Assembly: GCA_009733575.1 (NCBI GenBank)
Contig: ML769398.1
Location: 372,001-436,000 of the forward strand
Length of the DNA: 64,000 nucleotides
Source: Gymnopus androsaceus JB14
Taxonomy: Eukaryota > Basidiomycota > Agaricomycetes > Agaricales > Omphalotaceae
Reading direction: 5' to 3'
Every line of letters starts with the position of its first letter. Positions within the stretch are counted from its first letter, which is position 1. Below, in pieces: positions 44,773 through 56,378 of this stretch. The position numbers and the translations under genes are program-made. Under the pieces are notes generated by a model that ran no database searches, was not told where the DNA came from, and was given only the letters and a program-made list of their open reading frames with translations.

Positions 44773-45260
44773 ATGCGTTTATCCGTTGCTGCTGTCGCTG
44801 CTGCCGTTGGGGCAGCATTAGTGTCCGCTCAGGAAGCTGCCAGGTTTGGCTTGGTTAACGTCTCCCCTGCTGGACCACTCACGGCCAATGAGGTGAGTTA
44901 TCTGTCCCTTTCGATCCTTCATCTTCATGCCCACATACTGTAGTCTATCACAATCACATACAACTCTACCTCTGCCACCAACCAACCTCTTTTCGTCGAC
45001 TTTTACTTGGAAGGAACATTCTCCAATGGAAACGCGGCTCCAAATCTCTTGATCTCGAGAAACACTTATGGTGCTAGTCAGACCCTGCTTGTGCAAGATG
45101 CTACAGTACGTGAGGTTTCGCAGTTTATAAGCATCTTTGGTATCCTAACTGACTGCAGATTCCCGACATTTCAATTCTTGGCGATGTCTCGTATGGGCTG
45201 TGGGCTTTCGTCACCTTCAATCAAGACGGTCTCACAGAAATTGGAGGTGTTGAAGCGTAG
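44773..45260 (+). CDS. Small secreted protein with signal peptide
   Basis: Three exons (44773-44892, 44944-45105, 45159-45260) encode about 127 residues. A classic signal peptide MRLSVAAVAAAVGAALVSAQ opens it, with likely cleavage after SAQ. The mature part is Asn/Ser/Thr-rich with potential N-glycosylation sites (NVSPAG, YNSTS) and a beta-rich pattern: SITITYNSTSA, PLFVDFYLEGTFSNG, LLISRNTYGASQTLLVQ and DVSYGLWAFVTF. No cysteines occur after the signal peptide. It looks like one of the small extracellular beta-sandwich proteins common in mushrooms; function unknown. The frame is intact. Confidence 0.78.
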
Positions 45261-45431
45261 TTTGCGCCGGCATTTTTGTTGGCACAGTAGTACACTGCTA
45301 ATACATACTGTTGACCATCAAACACTGTTTCCAGCACTGTGATATTAAGGTCTCATGCTTCATGCGCGTCACCTCCGCCGAATTGCGGGGTTTCAAAGAG
45401 CTGATTGCCAGCTCCACCCCCATATTTTTCC

Positions 45432-45437
45432 CACGTG
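45432..45437 (+). promoter_or_regulatory. CACGTG E-box upstream of the phosphatase gene
   Basis: A perfect CACGTG lies 75 bases before the phosphatase ATG at 45512. bHLH factors bind this sequence. The same hexamer occurs just upstream of the alpha/beta hydrolase (50528) and in the snurportin/membrane-protein promoter (56406). Confidence 0.35.
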
Positions 45438-45511
45438 TATACCTAACTTAAATACAGCTCTGACTTGAGTTGCTCCAGCTTCTTTCCTCCCTTTTCACTA
45501 GAAACCTCACA

Positions 45512-47031
45512 ATGAATATTCCTCCGAGCATAGATGAAATCGTCGACGAGCAGCTATATCTGGGCAAGTAAGACAATTGTTCTGTTGTTTTGCCTTCACA
45601 ATTTTGAACCGAGATTATAGCTTGTCTTCCGCGTTATCCTCCGATTTACGCGAGCATCTAGGAATAACACATATTTTGAGCGTATGCCCAGAATCTTTTT
45701 TGATCGAAATAAATCCTCAAAATCATTTGAAAATCACTGTGAACGACTCGGAGTATGAGGACTTACTCATTCATTTACCCAAGGCGTGTCAGTTCATTCA
45801 GAAAGCGCTGGATGAAGGAGGTCGTATCTTGGTTCACTGTGTAATGGGCGTGTCGAGGAGCGCGACAGTTCTTTCAGCCTTTTGTGTGTCCAATGTTTTC
45901 CTCTTTGTGCGCCACCGTTCTCACTGCAGCTTTTCAGTGATGCAATCTAAACATATAACCGCCTCTCAAGCTCTGGAATTTATTCGGACACGTAAGGTAT
46001 CGCGTTTCTCTGCTCGATAGATATTCATCGAAACAGGCCGGCCTTGTATTCAACCCAATTACGGATTCATCAAGCAACTTGATGCTTTTGCTCAGTGCGA
46101 CTACCATCCGTCACCACAAAACCCCGCATACATTTCGTGGAAGCGTCGACAAGAGCAGGACGTCACTCTCTTTCTAAACCAAATAATAGATACCGTTCCT
46201 GTGATACCAAATCAGCTGTTTATCAGCAGGTGCGAATGTATGCGTTATTGTCTGTCGATTTGGAACCAATCAACTTTCTTTCAGTCAATTCCCAGATGAC
46301 ATCGAGCAGGCCGGGTCTCTTCTATTTGAGCTCGGTATCACTCACTTACTGTCAATATCTCCCTCAGCTATTATCCCGAATCTACCAACACCTATACATT
46401 TTCATCACATATCTGACGCGCAACAGAATAATGGGGCACTTTTGCTTGTCCTACCAAAGGCATGCAACTTCATAAGGCAAGCGATATACGAGGGTGGAAT
46501 AGTTCTTGTTTACTGCGATATGGAATCCAAGGCCGCTCTCGCTGCCTACGGGTACCGTAAGTTGCATTGAATCTCCGACCGACATAGTTCTGACCCTTGG
46601 CCATACCAGTTATGTGTTCTCGTGGATTAACGCCGAAGCAGGCGTATCAGCAACTGACTGAAGGTGAATACAGCATATAGAACTCTAGTCGGCCTACTTT
46701 TGAATCTCACTCGTTATTAGCTCTGCCTCTATTCCATCGCACGTCCAATTTCACGCGTCAATTGGAGTTGTTTGATGCTTGTTCGTACGCTCCGACACCT
46801 GATCATCCTTTGGTGAAGGAATGGTTGAGTTCTGGTGGAGCCTCGGGTTGGACGAGCAGGCGAGGATCTTCGAATGAGATGGTAGCTGCGCTGAGTGCGA
46901 CTGCCATGAATGTTCTCAGCGAAACGGGACTCGATTCCAAAGCTTTTGGAGATACTCTTCATAAGTTTCAGATTGAAAGTCCGGTGAGAGCCAGCTCCAA
47001 GCCTCTGCCTAGTGTTCAAGTCCAAGGTTAG
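45512..47031 (+). CDS. Tandem dual-specificity phosphatase with degenerate second domain
   Basis: The start at 45512 (MNIPPSIDEIVDEQLYLGN) opens a DSP domain with the active-site loop HCVMGVSRSAT, preceded by the general-acid segment ITVNDSEYEDLL. The domain closes with QALEFIRTR and PNYGFIKQLDAF. A second copy of the fold begins after QLFIS: LLFELGITHLLSISPSAI matches the first domain's HLGITHILSVCPESF, and LPKACNFIRQAIYEGGIVLV matches LPKACQFIQKALDEGGRILV. Its catalytic loop reads YCDMESKAALAAYG, lacking the HCxxGxxR residues, so it should be inactive. It ends GLTPKQAYQQL and a Ser-rich tail at 47031. A one-base correction is likely at about 46040. The first domain should be an active Tyr or Ser/Thr phosphatase; the second is perhaps a binding module. 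Confidence 0.82.
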
Positions 47032-47280
47032 CTAGCAAAATATTCTACAGTTGATAGATTTACAGCACCCATCTAGTATGCGGGTTATAATCTGTACTTA
47101 GTATTATGTAGTGCTCAGATCTCGTACAACGTTGTTGTATGAAGACTGGGAAATATGCAATGATATTACATCCTGAAGAAAACTTAACTATGTTATTATC
47201 GCGCAGCGAATAATACAGCGTCGACTGCTCGAAACAGCCAAGTGTAGAAAGCAAAGCAAGCAGAAAAAAAAACTGAAATC

Positions 47281-48666
47281 CTACGATACTAAATTGACAA
47301 TCTCCTGGAGCAGTCCCACCGCATCATCGCTGATAGCGTACTTCCAAACACCGAGAAGGGTATCCATTTCGTTCAATCCGTGAATGATCGAAAGGACGTT
47401 GTGGCGGGATGCGTATGCCGCATAACAGATGAAGGCAGAGATTATGTCGGTGCGATGATCTCGAGGGGCCGTTATGAGGATACGAGCCCCGTTGCTGCGT
47501 CGCCCAAAACTATAATGCGCCGCATACATGAAATTCCTTGCTTCAAGCAGCTGTTTCGACGTTAACAGAGTAATACCTTCTTGGACGGCGATGTCTCCAT
47601 ACTCATTATACAGCCGTTCCGCTTCCTGCGGGGACAGCACCCGGCCTTCAGCCTCCATGGCCAGAACTTGCATTTCGATTTCAAAGGCGTCATGAGAGTG
47701 CCGGGGTACCGTGAGGCGAAGTACGCTCGCTTTATGCGAGTCCACAGAGTATTTGATCTCGGGGGAGTCATATTGGGATTTAAAGGTGCGGATTTTAATA
47801 TGATGGGTGAACCTTTGCCCTTCGGGGGTTCTCAGCTCCTCCTCGGAGTATACGTCTGCTGGAGTGCCCTGAAATGCGAGCGTATCATCCTCGAATGCTA
47901 TGAAAATTCCCGGTAGCACACTTTGTAAACACCTGGATTCATTCTTTTCTGGCCGCTGCGGAGTTTTGCCAAAGTATGAGATTGGTCTCTGTGGCGGCGA
48001 AGGTGAGCAAAAGTCTTGGTTCGGACTCTTCTTATGGGGCAGATGTTCTCGAAGTCGAGACAGGGGTCCGAAGAAAGTAGACCTCGGTGAAGAGAGGGAC
48101 TGAAGGGATGGTTGATGTTCATCGTGAACAATGTATGGTTGGGGTGTCGAGGAATAGGTGGAGTAACAATTGGGGGTACCACCCACGAATGTCATTTTGG
48201 CAGTGTTTAGAGCTTCCGCAATTCGTTTCCCTGAACTTCTCCGGGAAATGTTAACAAAAGTGCTCCGGCTAGTGGTAGGAGTGATGAAAGGAAACACGGA
48301 TGACGGTGTAGTGGAGGTAGGACTTAGCGGATAAGGCGACGACGAGGGAGAAGCGTAATCCATGGTTAGAAGGAAAGAAGAATCCACCGTCGCATTTATA
48401 TCCCGACCGCTCAACTCGATCGACGATCGACATTGAAAGGCTTTTAGGAGAAGTTCTTCCTCCTTTATCAACTCAAGCATAGTCATGCACGTAGCGGCTC
48501 TTGCTAGCAATTCAGTGCTCCTAGGAAGGCTTGCAAATTTGTGAATCGAACTATGGATGTACCTATGTAGAGTCGGAAGGGCCTCGCATAACTTGCAGCC
48601 CATGGCCATAGCACTTGGACAGGAGGCGAAATGGATATCCGCGAAACACCGGGCTGTGTATCGCAC
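47281..48666 (-). CDS. Uncharacterised protein with possible dead DSP-like C-terminus
   Basis: A single-exon frame of 461 residues whose exact start is uncertain: Met at 48666, or a later one at MAMGCKLCEALPTL. The N-terminal part is helical, followed by a long Ser/Pro/Thr-rich linker. The C-terminal 180 residues look ordered: LPGIFIAFEDDTLAFQGTPA, PEGQRFTHHIKIRTF, EAERLYNEYGDIAVQEGITL and ARILITAPRDHRTDIISAF. That last segment has the shape of a DSP strand-loop-helix (compare ILVHCVMGVSRSATVL in the convergent neighbour) but lacks Cys and the loop Gly. Calling it a pseudophosphatase is an inference. It faces the tandem phosphatase gene tail to tail, 250 bases apart. Confidence 0.6.
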   Translation of the reverse strand: MRYTARCFADIHFASCPSAMAMGCKLCEALPTLHRYIHSSIHKFASLPRSTELLARAATCMTMLELIKEEELLLKAFQCRSSIELSGRDINATVDSSFLLTMDYASPSSSPYPLSPTSTTPSSVFPFITPTTSRSTFVNISRRSSGKRIAEALNTAKMTFVGGTPNCYSTYSSTPQPYIVHDEHQPSLQSLSSPRSTFFGPLSRLREHLPHKKSPNQDFCSPSPPQRPISYFGKTPQRPEKNESRCLQSVLPGIFIAFEDDTLAFQGTPADVYSEEELRTPEGQRFTHHIKIRTFKSQYDSPEIKYSVDSHKASVLRLTVPRHSHDAFEIEMQVLAMEAEGRVLSPQEAERLYNEYGDIAVQEGITLLTSKQLLEARNFMYAAHYSFGRRSNGARILITAPRDHRTDIISAFICYAAYASRHNVLSIIHGLNEMDTLLGVWKYAISDDAVGLLQEIVNLVS

Positions 48667-49183
48667 AGGAAAGATAGTCTATTTGGATTCTTTCTTTGGA
48701 TGGTCTTTAAACCATCGGTCGACTACAGGTGGTACAGGACACGCTGAAGATTCCGATTTCGGGTTGTTTTGATACATCTGTTGGCAGCACTCGTACAACT
48801 GCCGAAGGACTGTATCACATCTTTCGGGATTATACGTATTTTTCCCTAGACAGTCTTGTAGATCGCAAGCTAAGAAAGAAAGATTCAGCCTCCGAGAGAT
48901 ACTTGGTCGTCGCTCGGCTGACCTTTAGATTGGCACGAAGGGGCTTCCTGATGTTTTTTAAATAATAAAAATGAGCGTAATTCAGGTCAGACCGAAGAGA
49001 GAGATGAATACCTGGGACATAGTGGAAGAGAAACAAGTTCAACTGACCGTGACGTCACTGCACTCAAGTCGCGTCGGCACGTCTCAATTCATTTTCTCGA
49101 CCCTTCTCCTCACGAAATAGTTCTGTTAACCAGCTACCATAGATCCATGCTAACTAATAATATGATACGATAAAAACAGACCT
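48667..49183. other. Intergenic
   Basis: Upstream of the intronless gene and downstream of the alpha/beta hydrolase. Open frames at 48729-48965 (+) and 48830-49042 (-) have no recognisable features. Confidence 0.5.
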
Positions 49184-50501
49184 CTAAAATGTAGAGAATC
49201 GGGTATTAGTGTCTTCCGCCTGTACTCTTTCGCGTCCCTCTTTAAACACCCGCTCCAACAGTGCATTAAACTCTCGGTATCTTTGGTAGTGAAGAGCATG
49301 GCCTGTGTTCTGAAATTCCACCACTTCAGCCTCCTCCATATGTTTCTTGAGATAGACAGTATTATGTGGTGCAACAAGGAAATCTTGATCGCCGGTCGCT
49401 AAAAGAACCTTAGGTATAGATTGAGATATTTGCCGCAATTTTTGTGCAGAGACATGATGGGTCATTCCTGCAAACATTTGTGAAAGTCCACCAACAAGGG
49501 TCTGAGGGCGCGTAATACGGAAACGCTCGGTATAGCTCTAAAAAGTACGATGAGCTTATAGCTAGGCAGCAATCCATGAGACTAACTTCAACTTCGATTT
49601 CGCGATTTGTCCGGCCTTGAGGATCGTCTACTGCTTTCTCGTCTAGCCAGGAACTAGTGTAGACCATTCCATGTATGATGGGTATCTTTGCAACAGGATC
49701 TTTTATGAAGTTCAATCTGAGCGAGCAGGAATGAGACATGCCAGACATATATCAGATGCAGGAAATAACTCACCTGACGAGTCCATCCAAGCCTTTCCAC
49801 TAGGAGTAAGATTAGCCACAGAAAGCATCGGTTAGTTGATGCTTACAGGAGGGAAATTCGTCCAGAAGTAACCGCCTGCAGTCGTGACAGCAAGTGTTAA
49901 GGATATGATACGTTCCGGAATTCGCATAGCAAGCTCTATACATTATCATGAGGAATAAAGACGCGTTCTAACGACGACTAACGTACCTTGCGAGATCATA
50001 CCGCCCAATGATATACTAACGACGTGGATGGATCTAGCTTCCGTCCATCCTATGAAATCAAGAAGTGCAATGGCATCTTCTGCCATACCGCTTGTACTAG
50101 AGGAGAAGTTGGGTTATAGTTTGATTGGAGCATATCTTTCCAGGAATGAGCGAACCTATAAGGGCCTTTGGGGGTATCGCTGTTTCCGACACCTCGATTG
50201 TCAAAAACCAGCACTGAATATTCCGGCATACGAGAAAAATGTTCGACTTGTTTAGACCAAGCGAACAAAGAGCTGTTCATTCTGCGAAATAGAGGATTAG
50301 TAACATAAATGAAAGGCCGAGCGTGCTCACATACCCCATTATAAATATTATTTTCTCTGGACCCGAGCCATGCTGCTCAAAGTATAAGGAATGGCTTTCT
50401 AGAGGATTTCTCTTGTTTCTGATGTCTGATACAGGACATAATCCCTTGCGTGTACAGGTCTGAGGATCAAAGAGAGTACGAAAGTCTGAATCCGAGGTCA
50501 T
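49184..50501 (-). CDS. Alpha/beta hydrolase
   Basis: A serine hydrolase of the alpha/beta fold. The start at 50501 gives MTSDSDFRTLFDPQ. The oxyanion strand follows as KIIFIMGMNSSLFAW, then YSVLVFDNRGVGNSDTPKG, the usual post-strand DxRG loop. The nucleophile elbow is VVSISLGGM (SxSxGG). VLLATGDQDFLVAPH supplies the acid and NTGHALHYQR the catalytic His. The C-terminus is charged, ending TRFSTF at 49184. Six introns splice cleanly and no frame break is seen. No signal peptide, so probably intracellular; substrate not predictable (esterase, lipase or epoxide-hydrolase relatives are possible). Confidence 0.88.
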
Positions 50502-50632
50502 GGTCCTGTGAGAAGAGATACACGATCCACGTGTTTAAATTGAGCGCGTTCCAACTGCGGCAAAGTCTGGAAGATTAGTATGTAGTATTTTTATTGTTAT
50601 TATTCTAATTTTAATTCTGCGCCTCTGTAAAG

Positions 50633-53600
50633 TTAAACTTGAAGCTTCTCTCCAGATCTCTCTGGCTCCCCGCTCTGAGTGCCCTTCACACCAGCCAACA
50701 CCCTCCAATCCCTGACCACATCCCTCAAATACTCGTTCTTCGGATTCTTCCTCCTTCCATCCATATATGCGCCCCCATCCTCTAAACCTAAACTGGAGCC
50801 AGAGCCCGCACCGGGATTCTCATACGATTCTCCCGACCCCTCAAGCTCCCTCCTAACGACATCAACTCCAAACCTTTGCTCCATACGGTTATACAGGTGC
50901 TCTAATGCGCGGAGGCGGCGGCTGGCGCCGGACGACCCTGAACCCGTCTTGCTATCTCGATAGTTAGGCGAAGTGAGGAAAGCACGCATGAGAGCGATGT
51001 AGAGTGTTAGGTCTGATGAGGGGAGGGTGTTCTCGGTGTTTTGTTGTGAGGGTGTGGAGTTGATAATGGAAGGAGAAGAATCTATGGACATGTTTAGATC
51101 TCTTAGAAAAGAACAAAGGATCGAATAAACGCTTACCGCCATTGTTACTACCTTGCTCCCCGATCCCACTCACAGCGCTGAGCACAGCTATATCCTTTTC
51201 CCTCTCGGTTTCACTCTTGCTCTGGGTTTCATTTTCTGCATCCACACTCGGATCAGCTTCCTTCCCTGTGTTCGCATTCCCCTTAGACCAAGCATTTATC
51301 CTCTCTTCTTCAGCATCAGCTTTAGCCTTCATTTCTTGCTTCGCTCTAGCCTTCTCCTCTTTCTCCTTCTGCACTAAATCCATCTTATCCTCCAACCTAC
51401 CCAAAATAATCCATACCTTCCTCTCTTCCCCATTCCACGCCCACCATCTCGCCATTTCGGTATAATGGTATATCGTAGGGGAGAGGTGGAGAGAGAGGAG
51501 CGTGCGGAGGATGTATGTGGGTGAGTCGATGCCTGGAGATGAGTTATTAGGTACTTGAGAATTAAATAGGTATAGGGTACATATACGCACCTAACGATTC
51601 ATCATCACTCGAAGTAGACATATCACCTGCCCCGCTCATAAAAGACGTATGAAGCGTCAGCTTGGACGCACGCATGAGCTTGATAATGAACGGCGTGAAG
51701 CATTCGGCGATAATCGGGGAGGCATGGGCATGTGAGGCCCAGGATGAGCTGGGGACAAGTGAGGGTGAGACTGAAGACGAGGTTTGTGATTGGGTAGTGA
51801 TACGTCTCCCCCGACTCGTCCATGATTTGGGCGTTTGTAGTGTAGGATAGTATTCCTGTGAAAGCGAATCAGGAAGTGGGTCGGTGAAGGATTCGGATGT
51901 TGATTCTGATTCTGCCTCTGCTTCTGGCGGCGGCGACGCAAACCTAACCAACTCGGTCCATAACTTGCCTAGCTTTCTATTATTAGGAGTGAGGAAAGCG
52001 AGGGACTGCCAGACGAGGGCGATGTGTAGCCGCGTAGGGAAGAGTAAGGGAAAGGAATTATTGGAATTGGAAGTGGGGAGGGAGGAGAGTAATTTAAGGT
52101 AAAACTGGGATTCCAAGGAGAGGCCGTCGTCGTCATCTGGGTCATCCCTATGCCGCCGATGTATAGCCTCGAGAAAATGAAGACGGGGGACACCCTGTAG
52201 GAGGAAGAATTTTTGGAAGAGACGGAGAAGGGCGATGAGTGCGGGAGGACCGCAAGGAGGGAGGGAGGAAGAGGAGGAGGTAAGATTGTGTGCAGAGGAA
52301 CCCAGTCTGAACAACAAGATCATATGTGCATGGAGCAGATGTGATGTTGCGCGGTAGGAAAAAGGAACGCGTTGAGCGAGGGAGTGAAGGAGATGGATGG
52401 CGTTTGTACCCTGTCGCGTACCCGACCGTAATGATATGTATGCGATGAAGAATTGGACAAGGTCTTGGGTCGGAGGCAGACCTATAGGGCTGCGTGAGCG
52501 GAGGGCGGATTTGAGGTTGCGGAGTGTTTTGTGCAGGGAAGGATGTGCGGTATAAGGAACACCCAGAGGCGGCAATGTTATTTGCCTGCTTTTAAGAATA
52601 TTCTGGATACGGTCTATCCAACCCTGGTTATCTAGACGAGAAAGCAGGAGAGAAAAGGTGTGAGTGGAAATTCTCCGTGCCTCGAATTGGGACTCTGGAA
52701 TAAGAGATAGAGCATGGCTGATATGACCAGCTTCTGCGAGAAGGCGGATGGATATGTTAAGAGCTTTGCGGGCTAGTTTATAGTCCTTTTGGACGTGTGC
52801 CATGTAGAGATGGATTAACCGGAGGGATTCATCTGGAGCGGAGAAACGAATGATGGGAGGGAGAATATGTCGATTGACATATACGTGATAGCCCTTCTCT
52901 GCTAGGAGAAGGATGAGGGCTCGTAGCAGTGGGAGAGGAGCAGGAGCTGAACGGACATAAGGTTGGAGTAAAGACAAGTTAGGACTTCCGGTTCCAGATG
53001 GGTAATACTTGAACCAAAATTGGAGTTCAGAGATGCGGTCTTGGGCTGAGAACCCAAGCGTGCTGGAGAGAGCAAGAGCTGCTGGCCGTTCGAATATGGG
53101 GTCTGGCGGGATCTCGATTCCGAGCGCGGTGAGATCAGCGACAAGTCGGCGAGCTGCAGCGTAGTTGGAAGCTCCTCCTTCTTCAAGAAGCTCATGCAGA
53201 GCTTCGAGCGAAGTTGTTGGAACCACGCCCAGCGGAGTCAATGCATCGTATGCGGCCTGGTAATCTTCTTCCGATTCAAACGCGTCGTCCTCCAATGATT
53301 CAAGTTTATTTGGCTGGAGTGCCCAATGAACTTCTAATGCATCAGAAGAATTGAGCATTGGAAGGATTTTTTCTTTGACAGTGGAATGATAACTAGAACA
53401 AGTTAGTGCCAATTAAATAAAAAGAATAAGACTCACCCTTTGGCTGCTAAAATCATACCAGCTCTGTGCAACAGATGTGGCTTTGGATTGTCCAATATAT
53501 GCGCCAATAATCTGTTTGGGGGATCTACTCCAGCTGGATAAAGCGACAAAAATTTCTGCATTGTCGTAGTGTCCGTCTCTGCCACATCCAAAGCTGCAGC

Positions 53601-53753
53601 TTCATATTTTGTAGAGTGTGGAACAGTGCTCAGATCCAAAGACCTCAGCAGAATAGATGCTTTTTCATACTCTCTACTCCGAACGAGTTGTGCCAATGTA
53701 GGGGGGGCTGCAGTGTGCACTCGTCGAGCGATCGCGAGTGACAAGCTGAGCAT
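50633..53753 (-). CDS. Large mitochondrial helical-repeat (PPR-like) protein
   Basis: Roughly 1,000 residues in four exons. The N-terminus MLSLSLAIARRVHTAAPPTL resembles a mitochondrial presequence. The rest is dominated by amphipathic helix pairs, for example SREYEKASILLRSLDLS, DESLRLIHLYMAHVQKDYKL, HISHALSLIPESQFEARRIS and TQDLVQFFIAYISLRSG, in a spacing compatible with a pentatricopeptide or TPR-like solenoid. A charged coil (EKARAKQEMKAKADAEEER) occurs near the C-terminus, followed by a low-complexity segment ending SGEKLQV at 50633. A role in mitochondrial RNA metabolism fits PPR-type proteins but is inferred. Start codons of this gene and SEH1 lie only 70 bases apart. Confidence 0.65.
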
Positions 53754-53823
53754 AGAGCGCTCAAATTTAGCGCTGGAGCGTGACTTTCTACGCGCTACAG
53801 TAACATGTCACACTCGCTGAACC
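53754..53823. promoter_or_regulatory. 70-bp bidirectional promoter with paired AGCGCT sites
   Basis: The divergent start codons at 53753 (-) and 53824 (+) leave 70 bases to serve both genes. The segment contains the palindromic hexamer AGCGCT twice (53756-53761 and 53769-53774) separated by CAAATTT, plus a further GCGCT nearby. No TATA box is visible. Confidence 0.45.
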
Positions 53824-54871
53824 ATGCTTCAAACGGCCTTGATCCCGAATGCTCACAACGACCTCGTAACTACTGCTGCATACGACTATTATGGCTTGAG
53901 GCTAGCCACGTGCAGCTTAGACCAACGCATCTGTATTTGGTCTCTTGACGAGCAAACCAGCCAATGGCAGCTCCAAGACGATTGGAAAGCCCACGACGCG
54001 CCTGTCGCTCATATCGCTTGGGCTCATCCAGAATTCGGAGATGTAATTGCCAGTGCTGGTTTCGACCGCACTGTCAAAATTTGGGAGAGATCCACTGGAG
54101 GTTGGGTAGAAAAAGCAGTTCTCCTAGATGCTAGAGCAAGCGTTCGTCAAGTCGAATTTGCTCCCAATGCTTTTGGGTTGAGATTGGCAACTATATCTAC
54201 GGATGGAATGTTGCGGGTTTATGATTGTCTTGAACAGACTAGATTGGATGCTTGGTTGTTGTCAGAGCAGCTCGATCCATGTCCTGCTACTCCAGACGCT
54301 GCTCCGAGCACTAGGGAAGCTAATGGTGGATGGACAATTTCTTGGTGCAAGGATCGTTACTGGGGTCAACTTATTGCTTGTGCTAGTGGTATCAAGGCTC
54401 CCGTTTCAGTGAGTAAAGCTTGGGGTTCATTGAGCTAGTCTAACTTTTTTTTTGTAGATTATTCAAATTTCTCCTTCACAGTCTCCACAAACCATTCTTA
54501 AACTTGAACCGCCAATACCCGACACAGTAACAACACTATCTTGGGCACCTGGATGTGGAAGATCATATCATCTTCTTGCAACTGGCGGACGGGATGGGCA
54601 TGTCAGGATATGGAAGGTGTTTACAGACGATGAAGATGCTCCATCATGGACTGCACAGCTCGTTGCAGATTTTGATGACCATGCACAAGGCGGAACCGTA
54701 GGAAAAGTTGAGTGGAATCTTACCGGTACACTCTTATCATCAACTGGCTCTGACGGCCGCGTACGACTATGGAAAGCCACATCGTCATCGGGTCTGGGAG
54801 GCAGAATTTGGAGGTCTGCAGGAAGCATTGGGGTTGAACAACAACAACAGATGGATGAGAGTAGCGTATAA
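53824..54871 (+). CDS. SEH1: Nucleoporin SEH1 (WD40 beta-propeller)
   Basis: A WD40 protein shared by the Nup84/Y-complex of nuclear pores and the SEA/GATOR complex. The start at 53824 opens NAHNDLVTTAAYDYYGLRLA followed by blade motifs TCSLDQRICIWSLDE, HDAPVAHIAWAHPEFGD, ASAGFDRTVKIWERS, LRLATISTDGMLRVYD, WTISWCKDRYWGQLIA, ATGGRDGHVRIWKV and GSDGRVRLWKATSS, ending QQMDESSV at 54871. One intron (about 54410-54457) splits KAPVS from IIQISPSQ. The length of about 330 residues fits an open six-bladed propeller completed by a partner. Sec13 is the nearest alternative, but the blade sequence and length suit SEH1 better. Confidence 0.88.
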
Positions 54872-54968
54872 TATCATAAATCCATCGCATTCTCTTCCCC
54901 TACTCGGCGTAGTAAAAGTCTGTATTATTACCATTAGTTTTAATAGTGCAGCGACTAGTCTTGTACAC

Positions 54969-56378
54969 TCACTGTTCGAATAAATCCATCGATCCCACGC
55001 CAGAATCACCCCGCAAAGGAATCCAACTACTCAAAGGGCTCGTACCCGGCTCGTAGGAAGCTTCAGAGACGTAAAGGAGTAGACCATCAGGTTGAATCGT
55101 AGTGCTGGTAGTAGATTGTGTACGATCAACATCCATATCTCCTCCAGACGTCGTCTCACCAATCCGAACATCAACGGTCCGAGCACTTCGTGCCGACGGG
55201 ATGACAGTGGAGAGGAGCGTAGAAAGAGTGAGCGGTGATGCATGGTAGGGCACCGGGAGAAGTGTGGTTGGGTAGGAGAATGTGTATGCGGACGCGGAGG
55301 TGGAGGAGGAATTCGAAGGAGGGGCAAGGGAAGAAAGTTCGTTCAGACGTGTGTCGCGCCACCAGAATCGGAATCCAGCTTCACAATCTCCAACATCCTG
55401 CCCTTTCCATTTCATCACGTCCAGCACGTGTAATACGCCATTGGATCGCCAGTTGGCATCGAGAATACAGTCAAGAACGGTCCGTGGAGGAAGAGAGGAG
55501 GGAAACCATTGTATGAGAGGTTTTCCGAGGACTCGAGAGCGGAGAGTCATGTTGGAATCGACTTTGGAATGAGAGGTGAGTTGGGCAAGTGTAAGAGATG
55601 AGTTCATGCTTACCAGTGGAATTATAGCCCGGTCCATCTCGGGTAATGGCCAAACAGCGCTTACCGATTGGAACTGGGGAGAGAGCGACCCAGGAAGTGT
55701 ATAGGTCTGGTGGGAGATTGTCGTTGACCTGTTGCCCATTATCTCCAGTCATGGATTCATCGAGCGACATCTCAAGCAGCTCAGCATACATGCATTTATC
55801 CGCCCATTGAGAGTTGGCAGAGGCGTTCCCTGCAACGCGGGATTTGGATTTGGATTTGCTATTCGTCTTTTTCTGTTGTTTCTTTATTTTCGAATTGGGT
55901 TTCGATTTTGATGAACTTGCGCTTGGTTGTTCAGCATCCGTATCCTTCAGTGCGTCTGTAAACGACGCTAAACCACTATGGACGACTTTAATTCCATCCG
56001 GTCTAGGATTTTCTGCAAGTAGATCCTGTTGCTCCTCATCTTCCTCATCGATATCGGCATTAGAATTGGATCCAGCAAGAGTTAGCGAGGCAAACGCGTC
56101 GAGTTGTTGATCAATATTCCGGGAAAGATTGAATTTGGCAGCACGCTTCTGGAGAACAATGTGAGATTGATCTGAACTGAGTGACTTGCAGAGAAGCACA
56201 CACTCGTTTTTGGTCTGCAAGAGCCTGCAGATGGTCAGGCAAAACATCGAAATTACAACAAAGTAGTTACTTTTTCTCGCCGCGCAGCCTGTGATGATTG
56301 AGGCGAGATCAGACTTGAGTGCGAAGGAGGAAGCTTGTATGAAGATTTTCGATCCTGAGTGCGCAAGTCTGAGGCCAT
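54969..56378 (-). CDS. Snurportin-1 (m3G-cap snRNP import adaptor)
   Basis: Adaptor that binds the trimethylguan­osine cap of U snRNAs and brings snRNPs to importin-beta. The start at 56378 gives MASDLRTQDRKSSYKLPPSH. A basic N-terminus assembled through a 21-nt exon (ALADQKR) leads to KRAAKFNLSRNIDQQLD. The cap-binding domain is clear: YTSWVALSPVPIGKRCLAIT, RSRVLGKPLIQWFPSSLP, TVLDCILDANWRSNGVLHVL and VMKWKGQDVGDCEAGFRFWW. The acidic/Ser-Lys linker (EEDEEQQDLL, KQQKKTNSKSKSKS) is longer than in animals. The tail ends GSMDLFEQ at 54969. Introns are canonical and the frame is intact. Confidence 0.88.
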
